NCBI GenBank assembly: GCA_001464455.1
Contig: LNEI01000010.1
Location: 62,001 to 126,000, forward strand
Source: Acidobacteria bacterium Ga0077534
GTDB lineage: Bacteria > Acidobacteriota > Blastocatellia > Pyrinomonadales > Pyrinomonadaceae
DNA length: 64,000 nucleotides
Direction of reading: 5' to 3'
Made by a program: the position numbers and the translations under genes. Shown here piece by piece: positions 26,856 through 35,880 of the stretch. The stretch's first letter is position 1, and the number at the start of each line of letters is the position of its first letter. The notes beneath the pieces are model-generated. The model had not been told where the DNA came from and ran no database searches. It saw nothing but the letters and a program-made list of their open reading frames with translations.

Positions 26856-27230
26856 TTAATCTTTATTAGTTACGGAAAACGCGACGCTTTCTGGTTTTGT
26901 CGATTTGTTGACGATCGCCCAGGTATACATGCTTTTTCCGTCGCTCGTTATCACACCTGATGTGCTGGTTCGACCGGCAGACATTACTCGACTGCCTTGT
27001 CTGATCTCGTATCTCAGCTCGTTCCCGCTTGTTTGCTTGATATTCAGTTTCGTGAACTTTTTGCCAGAAATTCGCCATGTGTACTCGCCGTTCGCCCCGA
27101 CCGTCCCTCTAAGGGATGCCCGGCCGCTAGAGTCTAGATTGATCGAAGATTGGGCAGATGCATCGGCTGCGGAAAACACGAGCACGACAATCGCTATCGC
27201 AAGAAGCTGCATGGTTATTTTAGGGTTCAT
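26856..27230 (-). CDS. Small exported protein of unknown function
   Basis: 124 residues with a signal peptide (to about 26, ADASAQ) and a short beta-rich mature domain (GTVGANGEYTWRISGKKFTKLNIKQTSGNELRYEIRQG). A good ribosome-binding site (AAGGAGAAA) precedes the ATG. First gene of a two-gene unit of exported proteins transcribed away from the winged-helix/TolB sensor gene, which may control it. Confidence 0.7.
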   Translation of the reverse strand: MNPKITMQLLAIAIVVLVFSAADASAQSSINLDSSGRASLRGTVGANGEYTWRISGKKFTKLNIKQTSGNELRYEIRQGSRVMSAGRTSTSGVITSDGKSMYTWAIVNKSTKPESVAFSVTNKD

Positions 27231-27318
27231 ATTTTTCTCCTTGAAACTTAATTGAAAGACGTGAACTGATCTTAGTGCTAAACTAGAAAAATAATCTTTA
27301 ATTTGCCCTGATTTTTGA

Positions 27319-27336
27319 CGTCAGATTTTCGTCAGA
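27319..27336. promoter_or_regulatory. 11-bp direct repeat CGTCAGA-N4-CGTCAGA, possible winged-helix operator
   Basis: Two perfect CGTCAGA copies start at 27319 and 27330, an 11-base period, which is the spacing typical of tandem OmpR/PhoB-type winged-helix sites. It lies 8 bases upstream of the ATG of a gene encoding such a winged-helix domain and in the gap shared with the divergent exported-protein genes. Confidence 0.4.
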
Positions 27337-27343
27337 AAACGCT

Positions 27344-29524
27344 ATGTCGCCTAATTTCAACAAGTTGTATCTGTTTGACGATTACGTTTTGAATGCGAAA
27401 GACAAGACGCTGTGGTTTGGTGACGATCGCGTTCACCTTCCGGCCAAGGCATTCGAAACTCTTCAACTGCTCTTAGAAAGAAACGGTGATGTGGTATCAA
27501 AAGAGGAAATGATCGAGAAAATTTGGGAAGGTGCTTTCGTTGAAGAAAACAACCTATCTCAAAAGATAAGTATTCTGCGTCGAATATTCGGAAAAGATAA
27601 GGAGTTTATCGAAACCATTCCGAAGATCGGATTCCGCTTTGTTGAACCGGTCAGGCTAAACCAGAACGAGCTTGCCGAACGATCCGAGACGGCCGTTCCC
27701 CCCTTAGGCGATACCCAAAAGATCGAGCGGCCCCGCTCCAGTGTTTCCCTGATATCCATGGGACTGTTGGTGGCCCTGCTCGTGGGAGGTGTGACGTATT
27801 TTATTTTAGGATCCTACGGCAGATCTACAGCTACAAGGCCTTCCGCCTCGTTTGATTACACCGAACTGACCGACACCGGGGACATTACGTCTTCCGCCAT
27901 TTCGAATGACGGGAAATTTATTGTATTCACTAAACTCTCAAAAGGCGCCGGGGAGGGAAGAACGAGCCTCAGATTGATGGACACCGCGTCGAAGAACGAT
28001 ATTGAGATCGAAATAGATGGAGGTATACAACCGGGTTTTGTCACGTTTGCCCCGGATGGCAAGTCGATCTATTTTCGGACCCGCGGGAATCTGATCCAAT
28101 ATGAAAAGATCTACCGGATTTCGATATTTGGAGGAGCTCCGACCTTGATCGCAGAGAGTGTTTGGGGAACGTTCGCAGTCTCGCCTGACGGTAAAGAGCT
28201 GACCTTTGTGCAGAGGGAAATTTCTGGCGACAGGCGGAAGATCATCATTCAAAACATCGAAAGCGGTGAAAAAGAGGTGGTCGTCGATTCGCTCGAATCT
28301 CCGGAGCTGAAACCGAAACATGTTGCCGCTTTTTCTCCCGACCAAAAATTATTGGCTTTCTCGCCGCTGGAACGGACTAATGGAAACGCGACCATCGCCA
28401 TTTTTGACCGAGGCTCAAAACGCACGCGATCGATCCAGACCTCTCTTTATTCGATCTCGGACATTGTTTGGGAGCCAGGCGGTGATGGACTCTATATCAA
28501 TGCTCTCGAGATAGGGAAGCGATTTCAGATCTGGAATATTTCTTACCCGAATGGCGAATTATCCCGCGTAACAAGCGATGCCGACTCATATCACGACCTG
28601 AGCGTTGCAAAAGACGGGACGATCGTCTCTAATCGCTCGAATTTGTACTCAAATGTTTGGATCGTGCCGGGAGCAAAGCTGGAAAATGCGGTCCAGTTGA
28701 CCCGCGGCGAGGCTGAGATCGGAGGTTTGCTGACGACACAGTTTATTCCGAACGGGGACATACTTTACAACGCGCGATTCAGTGGCGGTTCAAATATTCG
28801 AACAATGAGGTCAAATGGCGAGAACGGCCGTTTATTTGTAGATAAGCAACTGGTGACCGAACATCATTTCGCTTTTTCTAAAGCTCGCGAACTGATCTTT
28901 TTCGAGTTTGAAGATCGCATCTGGAGTGTGAGATTTGATGGTTCCAGAGCGAAAAAAGTAGATCTCGGGGAGGCTCTTCAGATGAGCAAGCCCGCCGTTT
29001 CGCACGACGACAAATGGCTCTACTACGTAAAGCGAGAAAAAGACCGGGACGCGATATGGAGGATGCCCCTGGACGGCGGCGAGGCCGAATTGCTGTACGC
29101 CGCAGAAAATTTCAGCCCCCAGAGCTTTCTATCGGCTTCGCCCGACGGTAAATACCTTGCTTTTGAATACGAAAAACGAGGGAAATTAGGAGACGACCGT
29201 GAAAACTCCCGTCTTCTCAGAAATTTCGGATTCTTAAATTTAGTTACAAATGAGATCAAGGTAATGGAATTGCGGGCTTCTCGTTCGATACTACGCTGGA
29301 GACCCGACGGCAGATCGTTCGATTATCTGATGTTCTCAGACAATTCATCTGCGATCTACAGAAAGGACATCGAAAAAGAAGCTGAACCGGTCAAAATATT
29401 CGAACTCCAGAACGAACTAATATATCGTTTCGATTGGTCTCCTGACGGCAAAGATCTCTTGATCGGACGTGGAAATTCAAAAATGGATATGGTATCTATC
29501 CGATCAAGGTCAGAAGGCCGGTAG
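27344..29524 (+). CDS. CadC-like transmembrane regulator: winged-helix domain, one membrane segment, TolB/PD40 propeller
   Basis: 726 residues. Residues about 5-105 are an OmpR/CadC-type winged-helix domain (VHLPAKAFETLQLLLERNGDVVSKEEMIEKIW, then LSQKISILRRIFG and TIPKIGFRF). One membrane helix follows at about 134-157. The rest carries PD40/TolB-like blades (SAISNDGKFIVFTKL, FAPDGKSIYFRTRG, SPDGKYLAFEYE, SPDGKDLLIGRG). The layout suggests a one-component sensor: DNA binding inside, propeller sensing outside. The direct repeat just upstream suggests autoregulation. The ligand is unknown. Confidence 0.85.
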   Translation: MSPNFNKLYLFDDYVLNAKDKTLWFGDDRVHLPAKAFETLQLLLERNGDVVSKEEMIEKIWEGAFVEENNLSQKISILRRIFGKDKEFIETIPKIGFRFVEPVRLNQNELAERSETAVPPLGDTQKIERPRSSVSLISMGLLVALLVGGVTYFILGSYGRSTATRPSASFDYTELTDTGDITSSAISNDGKFIVFTKLSKGAGEGRTSLRLMDTASKNDIEIEIDGGIQPGFVTFAPDGKSIYFRTRGNLIQYEKIYRISIFGGAPTLIAESVWGTFAVSPDGKELTFVQREISGDRRKIIIQNIESGEKEVVVDSLESPELKPKHVAAFSPDQKLLAFSPLERTNGNATIAIFDRGSKRTRSIQTSLYSISDIVWEPGGDGLYINALEIGKRFQIWNISYPNGELSRVTSDADSYHDLSVAKDGTIVSNRSNLYSNVWIVPGAKLENAVQLTRGEAEIGGLLTTQFIPNGDILYNARFSGGSNIRTMRSNGENGRLFVDKQLVTEHHFAFSKARELIFFEFEDRIWSVRFDGSRAKKVDLGEALQMSKPAVSHDDKWLYYVKREKDRDAIWRMPLDGGEAELLYAAENFSPQSFLSASPDGKYLAFEYEKRGKLGDDRENSRLLRNFGFLNLVTNEIKVMELRASRSILRWRPDGRSFDYLMFSDNSSAIYRKDIEKEAEPVKIFELQNELIYRFDWSPDGKDLLIGRGNSKMDMVSIRSRSEGR

Positions 29525-29623
29525 ATCGAAATTGAGACTTATCAACGGCAGTGTTTTGCCGACTATTAAGCGCGACTGACCCGATTTCAGGCTATAACGA
29601 AAAAAATGAGCTCGGAGTAAAGT

Positions 29624-31198
29624 CTATCTTCCCATTTCCCCATCCGTCATTCGCCAGATCGCAAGCGGATTTGAGTCTTTCAGTTCTTCTGGCAAAGCAC
29701 TGTCCGGAAAATTCTGAAAACAAACCAATCGTGCAAATCGTGTGATCGCCCTTGATCCGACGGCCGTTGAACGTGAATCCGAAGTCGCCGGATACGGGCC
29801 GCCGTGGACCATTGACGGGCAGACCTCGACGCCAGTTGAGAAGCCGTTAAAGATCAGGCGGCCGACCTTTGTTTCGAGGATCGCGATCAGGTCTGCGTAT
29901 TCAGCGAGGTCCGCTTCATCGCCGTGTACGGAAGCCGCAAGCTGGCCTTCGAGATCGCCGGCGATCTGGAGCATTTCTTCCTTGCTGTCAGCGTTTACGA
30001 TCAGTGTTGTTGGGCCGAAGATCTCATCGCCGAGATCAGGTTTGCTCAGAAAATCTGCTGCTGAAACTTCAAAAACTGACGGATTTACGTCGAAGCCTTT
30101 CAGTTCCGTCGAAGTAGTTTCCGTAAATCCATCAACCTCGCTTTTTCGCGTCTCGCTCGCATCTTTGTACGCTTTTTGAATGCCTCCGGTCAGCAGAGGA
30201 GCGGGTTTGGTGTTTGCGATCTGATATCTGAAATTTGAGATAAAGGCTGAAGTTTCAGCCGTTTGCGGCAAAAATACCAGTCCCGGCTTCGTGCAGAATT
30301 GTCCGACACCGCCGGTGACCGACGCATGTAGGTCGCTCGCGAGAGCTTCGCTCCGCTTTTCGATCGCACTGGGAAGAAAGAAAGTAGGATTCACCGAACT
30401 CATTTCCGTGTAAACCGGTATTGGTTCAGGCCGGGCAGCTGCGAGGTCCATTAGGGCACGGCCGCCGCGCCGTGAGCCGGTGAAGCCGACGGCTCTGATC
30501 GCGGGGTGTTTTACGAGTGCCTGGCCGATCTCATAGCCCTTTGAAAATAATAAGCTAAACGTGCCCTCGGGCATTTCGTGATCTTTGACCGCTTTTGCAA
30601 TGGCCGAGGCGACGAATTCGGCGGTTCCGGGGTGCGCCGTGTGGGCGATGACGATGACTGGACAGCCGGCCGCGAGTGCCGACGCCGTGTCTCCGCCCGC
30701 CACGGAATATGCGAGCGGGAAATTGCTGGCGCAAAAGACCGCCACTGGGCCGAGCGGGCGATACATCGAACGAACGTCGGGTTTTGGTATCGGCTGACGG
30801 TCGGGGATCGCGTGATCGATCCGGGCTTCGACCCACGAGCCTTCCTCGAGCAGGTCGGCGAACATTCTTAATTGGCCACAGGTTCGTGCGCGTTCGCCAA
30901 CGAAACGGGCATTCGGGAGCGAGGTCTCGAGCGTTGCGCGTTCGATCAGTGTGTCGCCGAGGGCTTCGATATTGTCGGCGACAGAGCGGAGGAAATTCGC
31001 ACGGGTTTTTCCGGGCAGATTTCCGTACGGAATGCGTGCCGCATCAGCGAGGTTCGCCGCCTTTTCCAGTTCTTCGATCGATGCCGAGTGGAACGCGGGC
31101 TCGACTGCGTTGCCGGTTGTCGGGTCGAATGCGTTGAATGTCTCGTCGGTTTTGGCGCCGCGAGTAGAGCCGATAAATGATGTGCCGTATAAGTTCAT
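29624..31198 (-). CDS. 2-oxoglutarate semialdehyde (2,5-dioxovalerate) dehydrogenase
   Basis: 524 residues from ATG 31198; upstream in-frame sequence comes from element C1 and the next gene. An aldehyde dehydrogenase of the type III KGSADH group: YGTSFIGS start, PLGPVAVFCASNFPLAYSVAGGDTASALAAGCPVIV, FTGSRRGGRALMD, YTEMSSVNPTFF with the Glu, and GVGQFCTKPGLVF with the catalytic Cys. It oxidises 2-oxoglutarate semialdehyde to 2-oxoglutarate with NAD(P), the last step of hydroxyproline degradation. It is the last gene of the operon. Confidence 0.9.
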   Translation of the reverse strand: MNLYGTSFIGSTRGAKTDETFNAFDPTTGNAVEPAFHSASIEELEKAANLADAARIPYGNLPGKTRANFLRSVADNIEALGDTLIERATLETSLPNARFVGERARTCGQLRMFADLLEEGSWVEARIDHAIPDRQPIPKPDVRSMYRPLGPVAVFCASNFPLAYSVAGGDTASALAAGCPVIVIAHTAHPGTAEFVASAIAKAVKDHEMPEGTFSLLFSKGYEIGQALVKHPAIRAVGFTGSRRGGRALMDLAAARPEPIPVYTEMSSVNPTFFLPSAIEKRSEALASDLHASVTGGVGQFCTKPGLVFLPQTAETSAFISNFRYQIANTKPAPLLTGGIQKAYKDASETRKSEVDGFTETTSTELKGFDVNPSVFEVSAADFLSKPDLGDEIFGPTTLIVNADSKEEMLQIAGDLEGQLAASVHGDEADLAEYADLIAILETKVGRLIFNGFSTGVEVCPSMVHGGPYPATSDSRSTAVGSRAITRFARLVCFQNFPDSALPEELKDSNPLAIWRMTDGEMGR

Positions 31199-31207
31199 GT
31201 TCAACAA

Positions 31208-31317
31208 TGCGGAAGCCCGCACGCAGTGAGGGCTCCCGATAGTTTTGGTATTCGCGAGGCCTTTGCAAGAAACGCGCGGGATCCTCGACGGAGCCTTTAC
31301 TGCGTGCGGGCTTCTGC
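31208..31317. repeat. Palindromic element family C, copy C1; provides the stop of the deaminase gene
   Basis: The left arm 31208-31237 (GCGGAAGCCCGCACGCAGTG...) and the right arm 31290-31317, whose complement reads GCAGAAGCCCGCACGCAGTA, enclose a 52-base centre. The complement of the right arm encodes AEARTQ and the TAA of the gene ending at 31297. The other arm lies just upstream of the dehydrogenase start. Confidence 0.85.
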
Positions 31318-32220
31318 GATCTTTTCCGTGGGTCGCGTTGCCAAGGCATGGTCGATCAGTCGAAGCGTTTCGGCCAGTTCGTTGCCCGTTAGTTCCATTC
31401 GGGGCGGGCGTACCCTGGCATTGCCCATTCCGACCTGTTCCTGGACAAGTTTGATGAGCTGGACGAATTTTGGCACCGTGTCGAGCCGGAGCAACGGCAG
31501 GAACCATTTGTATAGTTCGTGTGCCTTTTCCTTTTCGCCGTTCAACGCATAATTGAACAGATCGACCGATTCCTTTGGAAACGCACTAACGAGCCCCGCG
31601 ATCCACCCTGTCGCTCCGGCTTCAACGCCTTCGACGATGCAGTCGTCGACACCGACGAAGATCTTCAAACGATCGCCGATCAAAGCCTTGATGGCGGTCA
31701 CGCGACGGACGTCCGTGCTCGACTCTTTAGCGGCGTGGAGATTTGGGAGCTCGGCGGCTAATTCGGCCACGTGTTCGGGGAGGAAGTCGGTGCCGTAGGC
31801 GACGGGATTGTTGTAGAGCATGCACGAAAGATCGGTCGCCTGACAGACGGCGACGATGTGATGCTTCATCTCTCGCCAATCGCCGCGATAGACATACGGC
31901 GGCAGCACCATCAGTCCGGCACAACCTGCGGAAGCGGCCTCGACCGCCTGTGCACAGGCGTCGTCAGTCGTCATCGACGCGATCGCGGCAACGACCGGAA
32001 CGCGTTCGCCGACAGCCTCGACGACAGTCTTCCACAAGGCGATCTTCTCATCGATGGACAAGGCTCCGCCCTCGCCGAGGCTGCCGTTGGTCACGATGCC
32101 AGTGCAGCCGTTGTCGACGAGCCAGTTTACGTGTTTTGCCGTGAAAGCGTGGTCGATCTGCAGGTTTTCATCAAAACAGGTGGTGATCGCGGGCATCACG
32201 CCTTGCCAGTTCATTGTCAT
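31297..32220 (-). CDS. Delta1-pyrroline-4-hydroxy-2-carboxylate deaminase (DHDPS/NAL family)
   Basis: 307 residues from ATG 32220, which overlaps the previous stop as ATGA. A TIM-barrel lyase of the dihydrodipicolinate synthase family: GIVTNGSLGEGGALSIDEK, CMLYNNPVAYG with the proton-relay Tyr, and LHAAKESSTDVRR with the Schiff-base Lys. Genomic context fixes the reaction: it deaminates the D-hydroxyproline oxidation product to 2-oxoglutarate semialdehyde. The last six residues (AEARTQ) and the stop come from palindromic element C1; the same tail occurs on the unrelated gene ending at 36928. Confidence 0.88.
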   Translation of the reverse strand: MTMNWQGVMPAITTCFDENLQIDHAFTAKHVNWLVDNGCTGIVTNGSLGEGGALSIDEKIALWKTVVEAVGERVPVVAAIASMTTDDACAQAVEAASAGCAGLMVLPPYVYRGDWREMKHHIVAVCQATDLSCMLYNNPVAYGTDFLPEHVAELAAELPNLHAAKESSTDVRRVTAIKALIGDRLKIFVGVDDCIVEGVEAGATGWIAGLVSAFPKESVDLFNYALNGEKEKAHELYKWFLPLLRLDTVPKFVQLIKLVQEQVGMGNARVRPPRMELTGNELAETLRLIDHALATRPTEKIAEARTQ

Positions 32221-33551
32221 AAGGTCTCCAATTTTACAGGAAAAATAGGCTGGCGCACACTTCCGGGCTGCCATCCGAAGAGAAACTCCGTCGCGGGCCC
32301 GCAAACCCGGCCTTGACACGGGCCCATTCCGCAGCGAGTTTGCAGTTTTGCCTCTCGAGCATTAGAAAATTCGCAAAGGCTCGCGTAGCTAACATCCTCG
32401 CACCTACAAACTGTCGTCGTCGCATCGGCGAGCGTTTTTAGCTCATCACGCAAGGCGAAAGTGGAATTGAGACTATCCGCAAAACGACTCGTCCGGTCGC
32501 GTTTTACAAAGAGCGACTCGGCTTTGCGAGTCTCGCCGGCGGCCGCATATCCGGCGATACGACCCTCGATAAGCGAAGCTTCGACGCCGCCAATGCCGGT
32601 TGGTTCGCCGACGGCAAAGATGTTGTGTTTCGATGTGCGCTGGAGTTTATCTACCAACACAAATCCGTCGCCGATCGAACACCCGAGTACGACGGCAAGC
32701 TCTGTGTTTGGCACGAGATGAAAGCCAACCGCAAGGTAATCGCACTCTATAGACCATGATCTTCCCTTTTGGGTGAGCATCACGGAAAGTGCCTCCTTGG
32801 TCGACTTCGAGTAGCCGTGCGAAAGCCCGTGCGTGAGCGAGGGCGATACGCGCATGTCGGATGTTTCGCCCTTGCTTACGCGCGGACTTTTGCATTTGGC
32901 CGCAGTGACCCAGCAATCTTTCAAATAGGGAATCCCGCCGAGGCTTGAACGGAGTTCGAGACCTTGTGCGATCTTCGTCGGATAACGCCACAGGCCAAGG
33001 GCGAAACGGTTTATCTTCGACGCCGAGGCTTGCTCTGCGATGGCGACGACCTTGGCACCTTTCTGCTTTAGATATTCCGCAACGACGAGTAGCAAAGGGC
33101 CGGTTCCAGCGACCAAAATGCGTTTTCCAGAAACGTTAAAACCACCCTTCACCAGAGCCTGCAAGCCGCCCGCGCCGAAAACCCGAGGCGACGTCCAGCC
33201 GGGAAACGGCAGAAAATGCTCACGTGCTCCGGTCGCCAGGATCAGCTTGTTGTAGTGGAGTTTTATCGTTTCGTCCCGAACTACGCCGAGGAGCGAGCCA
33301 TCATTGGCGGTGCCAAAAATTTGCGTTCCGTTCAGGATGCTAAATTTGCCCGACGTGATCGCGGAAATGAGCCGGTCGGCTTCGGATGACTTACTTTTGC
33401 CCAGTTCCGCCCGCCAGATCTGTCCGCCGAGTCGCGGGTTGTCGTCAACGATCGTCACGCGAAGCCCCTTCGATTCGGAAGCTGCAAGAGCCGCTGACAT
33501 CCCGGCGGCTCCGCCGCCAATGACCAGAATATCCGTCGAATGCTCAATCAC
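32217..33551 (-). CDS. D-hydroxyproline dehydrogenase, FAD/BFD subunit (HcnB/SoxA-like)
   Basis: 444 residues. An N-terminal FAD dinucleotide fold (ILVIGGGAAGMSAALAA) and a second nucleotide site near 140 (KRILVAGTGPLLLVVA). The C-terminal BFD-type 2Fe-2S region is TVCRCEDVSY with RCGMGPCQGRVCGP. It starts at GTG 33551, overlapping the small ferredoxin gene. It acts in a heteromeric membrane-linked D-hydroxyproline dehydrogenase. Residues about 219-243 (CKSPRVSKGE...THGLSHGYS) interrupt a normally continuous loop and are encoded by palindromic element B2, still in frame. Confidence 0.85.
   Translation of the reverse strand: MIEHSTDILVIGGGAAGMSAALAASESKGLRVTIVDDNPRLGGQIWRAELGKSKSSEADRLISAITSGKFSILNGTQIFGTANDGSLLGVVRDETIKLHYNKLILATGAREHFLPFPGWTSPRVFGAGGLQALVKGGFNVSGKRILVAGTGPLLLVVAEYLKQKGAKVVAIAEQASASKINRFALGLWRYPTKIAQGLELRSSLGGIPYLKDCWVTAAKCKSPRVSKGETSDMRVSPSLTHGLSHGYSKSTKEALSVMLTQKGRSWSIECDYLAVGFHLVPNTELAVVLGCSIGDGFVLVDKLQRTSKHNIFAVGEPTGIGGVEASLIEGRIAGYAAAGETRKAESLFVKRDRTSRFADSLNSTFALRDELKTLADATTTVCRCEDVSYASLCEFSNAREAKLQTRCGMGPCQGRVCGPATEFLFGWQPGSVRQPIFPVKLETL
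32824..32893. repeat. Palindromic element family B, copy B2, in frame in the FAD/BFD subunit gene
   Basis: The left arm 32824-32849 (AGCCCGTGCGTGAGCGAGGG...) and the right arm 32863-32889 (...CGCCCTTGCTTACGCGCGGA), followed by TTTTGCATT as after copy B1. It adds about 24 codons without a stop. Confidence 0.8.
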
Positions 33552-33783
33552 CAGTCAAGACCTCCATGTCATTTTCGACTAGCGTCGTACAGCTCCGCTG
33601 ATGTTTTTGACCGTTGATGGTTACGCGGCATTCGAAACAGATTCCCATTCCGCACAGCGGTGCGCGAGGCTCCCGGCTGACCGAAGTGCGAAAAGCGTCG
33701 ATACCCGAATTGAGTATCGCCGCAGCCACGGTCGTGCCGGGTTCAGCCGAAACTAAATTATCGTTGATAGTAAGATCTATCAT
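33544..33783 (-). CDS. D-hydroxyproline dehydrogenase, 2Fe-2S subunit (HcnA-like)
   Basis: 79 residues from ATG 33783 (AGGTGG six bases upstream; a GTG at 33789 is possible). A plant-type ferredoxin fold: APLCGMGICFECRVTINGQKHQRSC gives three closely placed Cys ligands and one distal. The small electron-transfer subunit between the two FAD subunits, encoded between them. It overlaps the next gene by 8 bases. Confidence 0.85.
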   Translation of the reverse strand: MIDLTINDNLVSAEPGTTVAAAILNSGIDAFRTSVSREPRAPLCGMGICFECRVTINGQKHQRSCTTLVENDMEVLTGD

Positions 33784-33789
33784 TTCCAC

Positions 33790-34887
33790 CTAAACTTTTC
33801 GTGACGGTCTGTACGGCTCGCGATCGATCGCTGAACTTCTTCCCAGGATCTCGTCAACGATCAGCTCAGCCGTTCCTAGCGACGTCGTTATCCCGAGCCC
33901 CTCATGCCCGGCGGCGGCGAAAACGTTTGTGTCGCCGATGCAGCCGATGTACGGTAATTTGTCGGGCGTTGCCGGGCGAAAGCCGGTCCATGTGCGAACC
34001 GCCGAAAGTTCTCGTAGCTTTGGCATATACTCGAATGCCCGCGATGTCATGCTCCGCACTAATGCCGGGTCGATATCAGTATTATCGACGCCAAATTGCC
34101 GCGACGAGCCGAGTAAGATCTGGCCAGTGCTTCGCGGCTGGACGTTGAATGCCACCGAGTCGGCGTCTTTGCCGTGAGCCGATCTCAGATAGCCGAGTTC
34201 GATAAGTTGGTGCGAGACAAATCCTGGATAGCGGTCGGTGATCACGAGATGACCTTTTCGCTTGACAACGCTTAATTCCGCAGAGAGATCGGGAGCGGAA
34301 ACACCCGCCGCGTTCACGATTCGATCGCATAAGATGGTTTCGCCGCGGCTTAGTTTTACACCTTCCGCTGAAAAACCGACCGCTTTCGCATCGATGAATT
34401 TTGTTCCGTTGGCCATCGCTTTCTCGGCAAGATATTTAGTCGCGCACAGTTGATACACCACGCTGTCATTCTTGACCCGAAGCCCACCTGCGAGGCCTTC
34501 GCGGAGGTTTGGCTCCGCTTCGCGAAGTGATCTTTCATCGAGGATCTCGCAGGGCAGACCGCGATCCGCATAAAATGCTTGTTTTCGCCTGACCTCAGCC
34601 ATTTCTTCCTCGTCAGTCGCAACCCAGATCGTTCCGCAATGCTCGTATTCGCTGTTTTGCGGTAGCTCGGCCGCCAGATCATTCCAAAGTTTTTGCGAAT
34701 AATCCGTCAACGCAAACTGAGCATCGCTGTCATCCATCACGACGATATGGCCCATACCGGCCGCGGTCGAGCCAGTCGCGATGCCGTTTGGGTCGATCAG
34801 AGCGACCGACAATCCCTCGCGGGAAAGTCCCGCGGCGCAGGCCGCACCGACGATACCGGCTCCAACAATTGCTACGTCGAAATTCAC
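33790..34887 (-). CDS. D-hydroxyproline dehydrogenase, catalytic FAD subunit (HcnC/DAO-like)
   Basis: 365 residues of the D-amino-acid oxidase (DAO) superfamily: FDVAIVGAGIVGAACAAGLSREGLSVALID at the N-terminus, GSTAAGMGHI, then VNAAGVSAPDLS and the C-terminal GFRPATPDKLPYIG...AAGHEGLGIT. It oxidises cis-4-hydroxy-D-proline to the pyrroline. The stop TAG is followed directly by the ribosome-binding site of the 2Fe-2S gene. Confidence 0.88.
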   Translation of the reverse strand: MNFDVAIVGAGIVGAACAAGLSREGLSVALIDPNGIATGSTAAGMGHIVVMDDSDAQFALTDYSQKLWNDLAAELPQNSEYEHCGTIWVATDEEEMAEVRRKQAFYADRGLPCEILDERSLREAEPNLREGLAGGLRVKNDSVVYQLCATKYLAEKAMANGTKFIDAKAVGFSAEGVKLSRGETILCDRIVNAAGVSAPDLSAELSVVKRKGHLVITDRYPGFVSHQLIELGYLRSAHGKDADSVAFNVQPRSTGQILLGSSRQFGVDNTDIDPALVRSMTSRAFEYMPKLRELSAVRTWTGFRPATPDKLPYIGCIGDTNVFAAAGHEGLGITTSLGTAELIVDEILGRSSAIDREPYRPSRKV

Positions 34888-34938
34888 TTGGTATTTGAAG
34901 AATATTAGCTAATAGCCTTTAGTTAGATAGCTTTTAGC

Positions 34939-35868
34939 TTATCGGATCCCGTAACGAAACGGGTCGTTAGGATCCAATATCAGTTCGATCTCAGCGGTGA
35001 CGAACGCGTTTCCCTTTATCGATGGAATTATCCTGTTGTCTTTGATCGCAACACTTCCCTCGAATAAGCTGCCGATCACGCTTTCCTGCCGCCAGACCTC
35101 GCCTTCGCGAAGCTTGCTGTCGGCATAGAGGCAGGCGAGTTTTGCACTCGTGCCCGTTCCGCACGGCGAACGGTCGTACTCGATGCCGGGACAAAGTACA
35201 AAATTGCGACTATCCGCCGTCGGCGTTGGCGAAAAAAGTTCTATATGATCGATCTCGGCTTCATTGTCACCGGTGATATTGTTCGAACGTAAACTGTTTC
35301 GGATCGCGACCGAAAACGCGGTTAGTTCGTGCAGATTTTCTAGTTCGATCGCCTTACCGTGATCGCCAACCAGGAAGAACCAATTGCCGCCGTAAGCCAC
35401 ATCACCGGTCACGGTACTATATCCGTCGACGTCGACGGACACGCTTTTTCGCGTGCGATAGCTTGCGACGTTGGTGATCGTTACCGAGCCATCCGGGTTT
35501 AAGGCTGCGTTGATGTTACCGACAGGCGTTTCGATCGTGTGTGTTCCGGTTGAGATGCGGTTTAGGTACTCAAGCGTCTTTACCAGTCCGATCGTACCGT
35601 GGCCGCACATCCCTAGATAGCCGACGTTGTTAAAAAATATGACACCCGCTGCCGAATCCGGATCAACTGGCTCACACAATAGAGCTCCTACCACGGCGTC
35701 ATGCCCACGCGGCTCGCGAACGATCGCTGAGCGTAGATGATCGTGCTCACGTCGAAAAATCTCCAATCGGTCGGCCATCGGACCGTTACCTAGATCGGGA
35801 AAACCTTGTATGACAACTCGCGTCGGTTCGCCGCCGGTATGTGAGTCAATTACCCTTATGTTCTGCAT
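34939..35868 (-). CDS. lhpA: 4-hydroxyproline 2-epimerase (proline racemase family)
   Basis: 309 residues. The two-base catalytic pair is Cys/Cys: MCGHGTIG with C88 and DRSPCGTGTSAK with C236, which distinguishes 4-hydroxyproline epimerases from the Cys/Thr dehydratases of the family. MQNIRVIDSHTGGEPTRVV is the normal start. It converts trans-4-hydroxy-L-proline to cis-4-hydroxy-D-proline. First gene of the operon. Confidence 0.92.
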   Translation of the reverse strand: MQNIRVIDSHTGGEPTRVVIQGFPDLGNGPMADRLEIFRREHDHLRSAIVREPRGHDAVVGALLCEPVDPDSAAGVIFFNNVGYLGMCGHGTIGLVKTLEYLNRISTGTHTIETPVGNINAALNPDGSVTITNVASYRTRKSVSVDVDGYSTVTGDVAYGGNWFFLVGDHGKAIELENLHELTAFSVAIRNSLRSNNITGDNEAEIDHIELFSPTPTADSRNFVLCPGIEYDRSPCGTGTSAKLACLYADSKLREGEVWRQESVIGSLFEGSVAIKDNRIIPSIKGNAFVTAEIELILDPNDPFRYGIR

Positions 35869-35880
35869 GGTCTCTATGAA

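Noticed and set aside
31199-31507. N-terminal extension of the semialdehyde dehydrogenase
   Set aside because: The extension runs through element C1 and antisense to the deaminase gene; homologs begin at MNLYGTSF.
34900-34940. Transposon end or attachment site near the epimerase gene
   Set aside because: The tagctaat/ttagctta words are another weak word-repeat tract; there is no target-site duplication and no integrase or transposase nearby.
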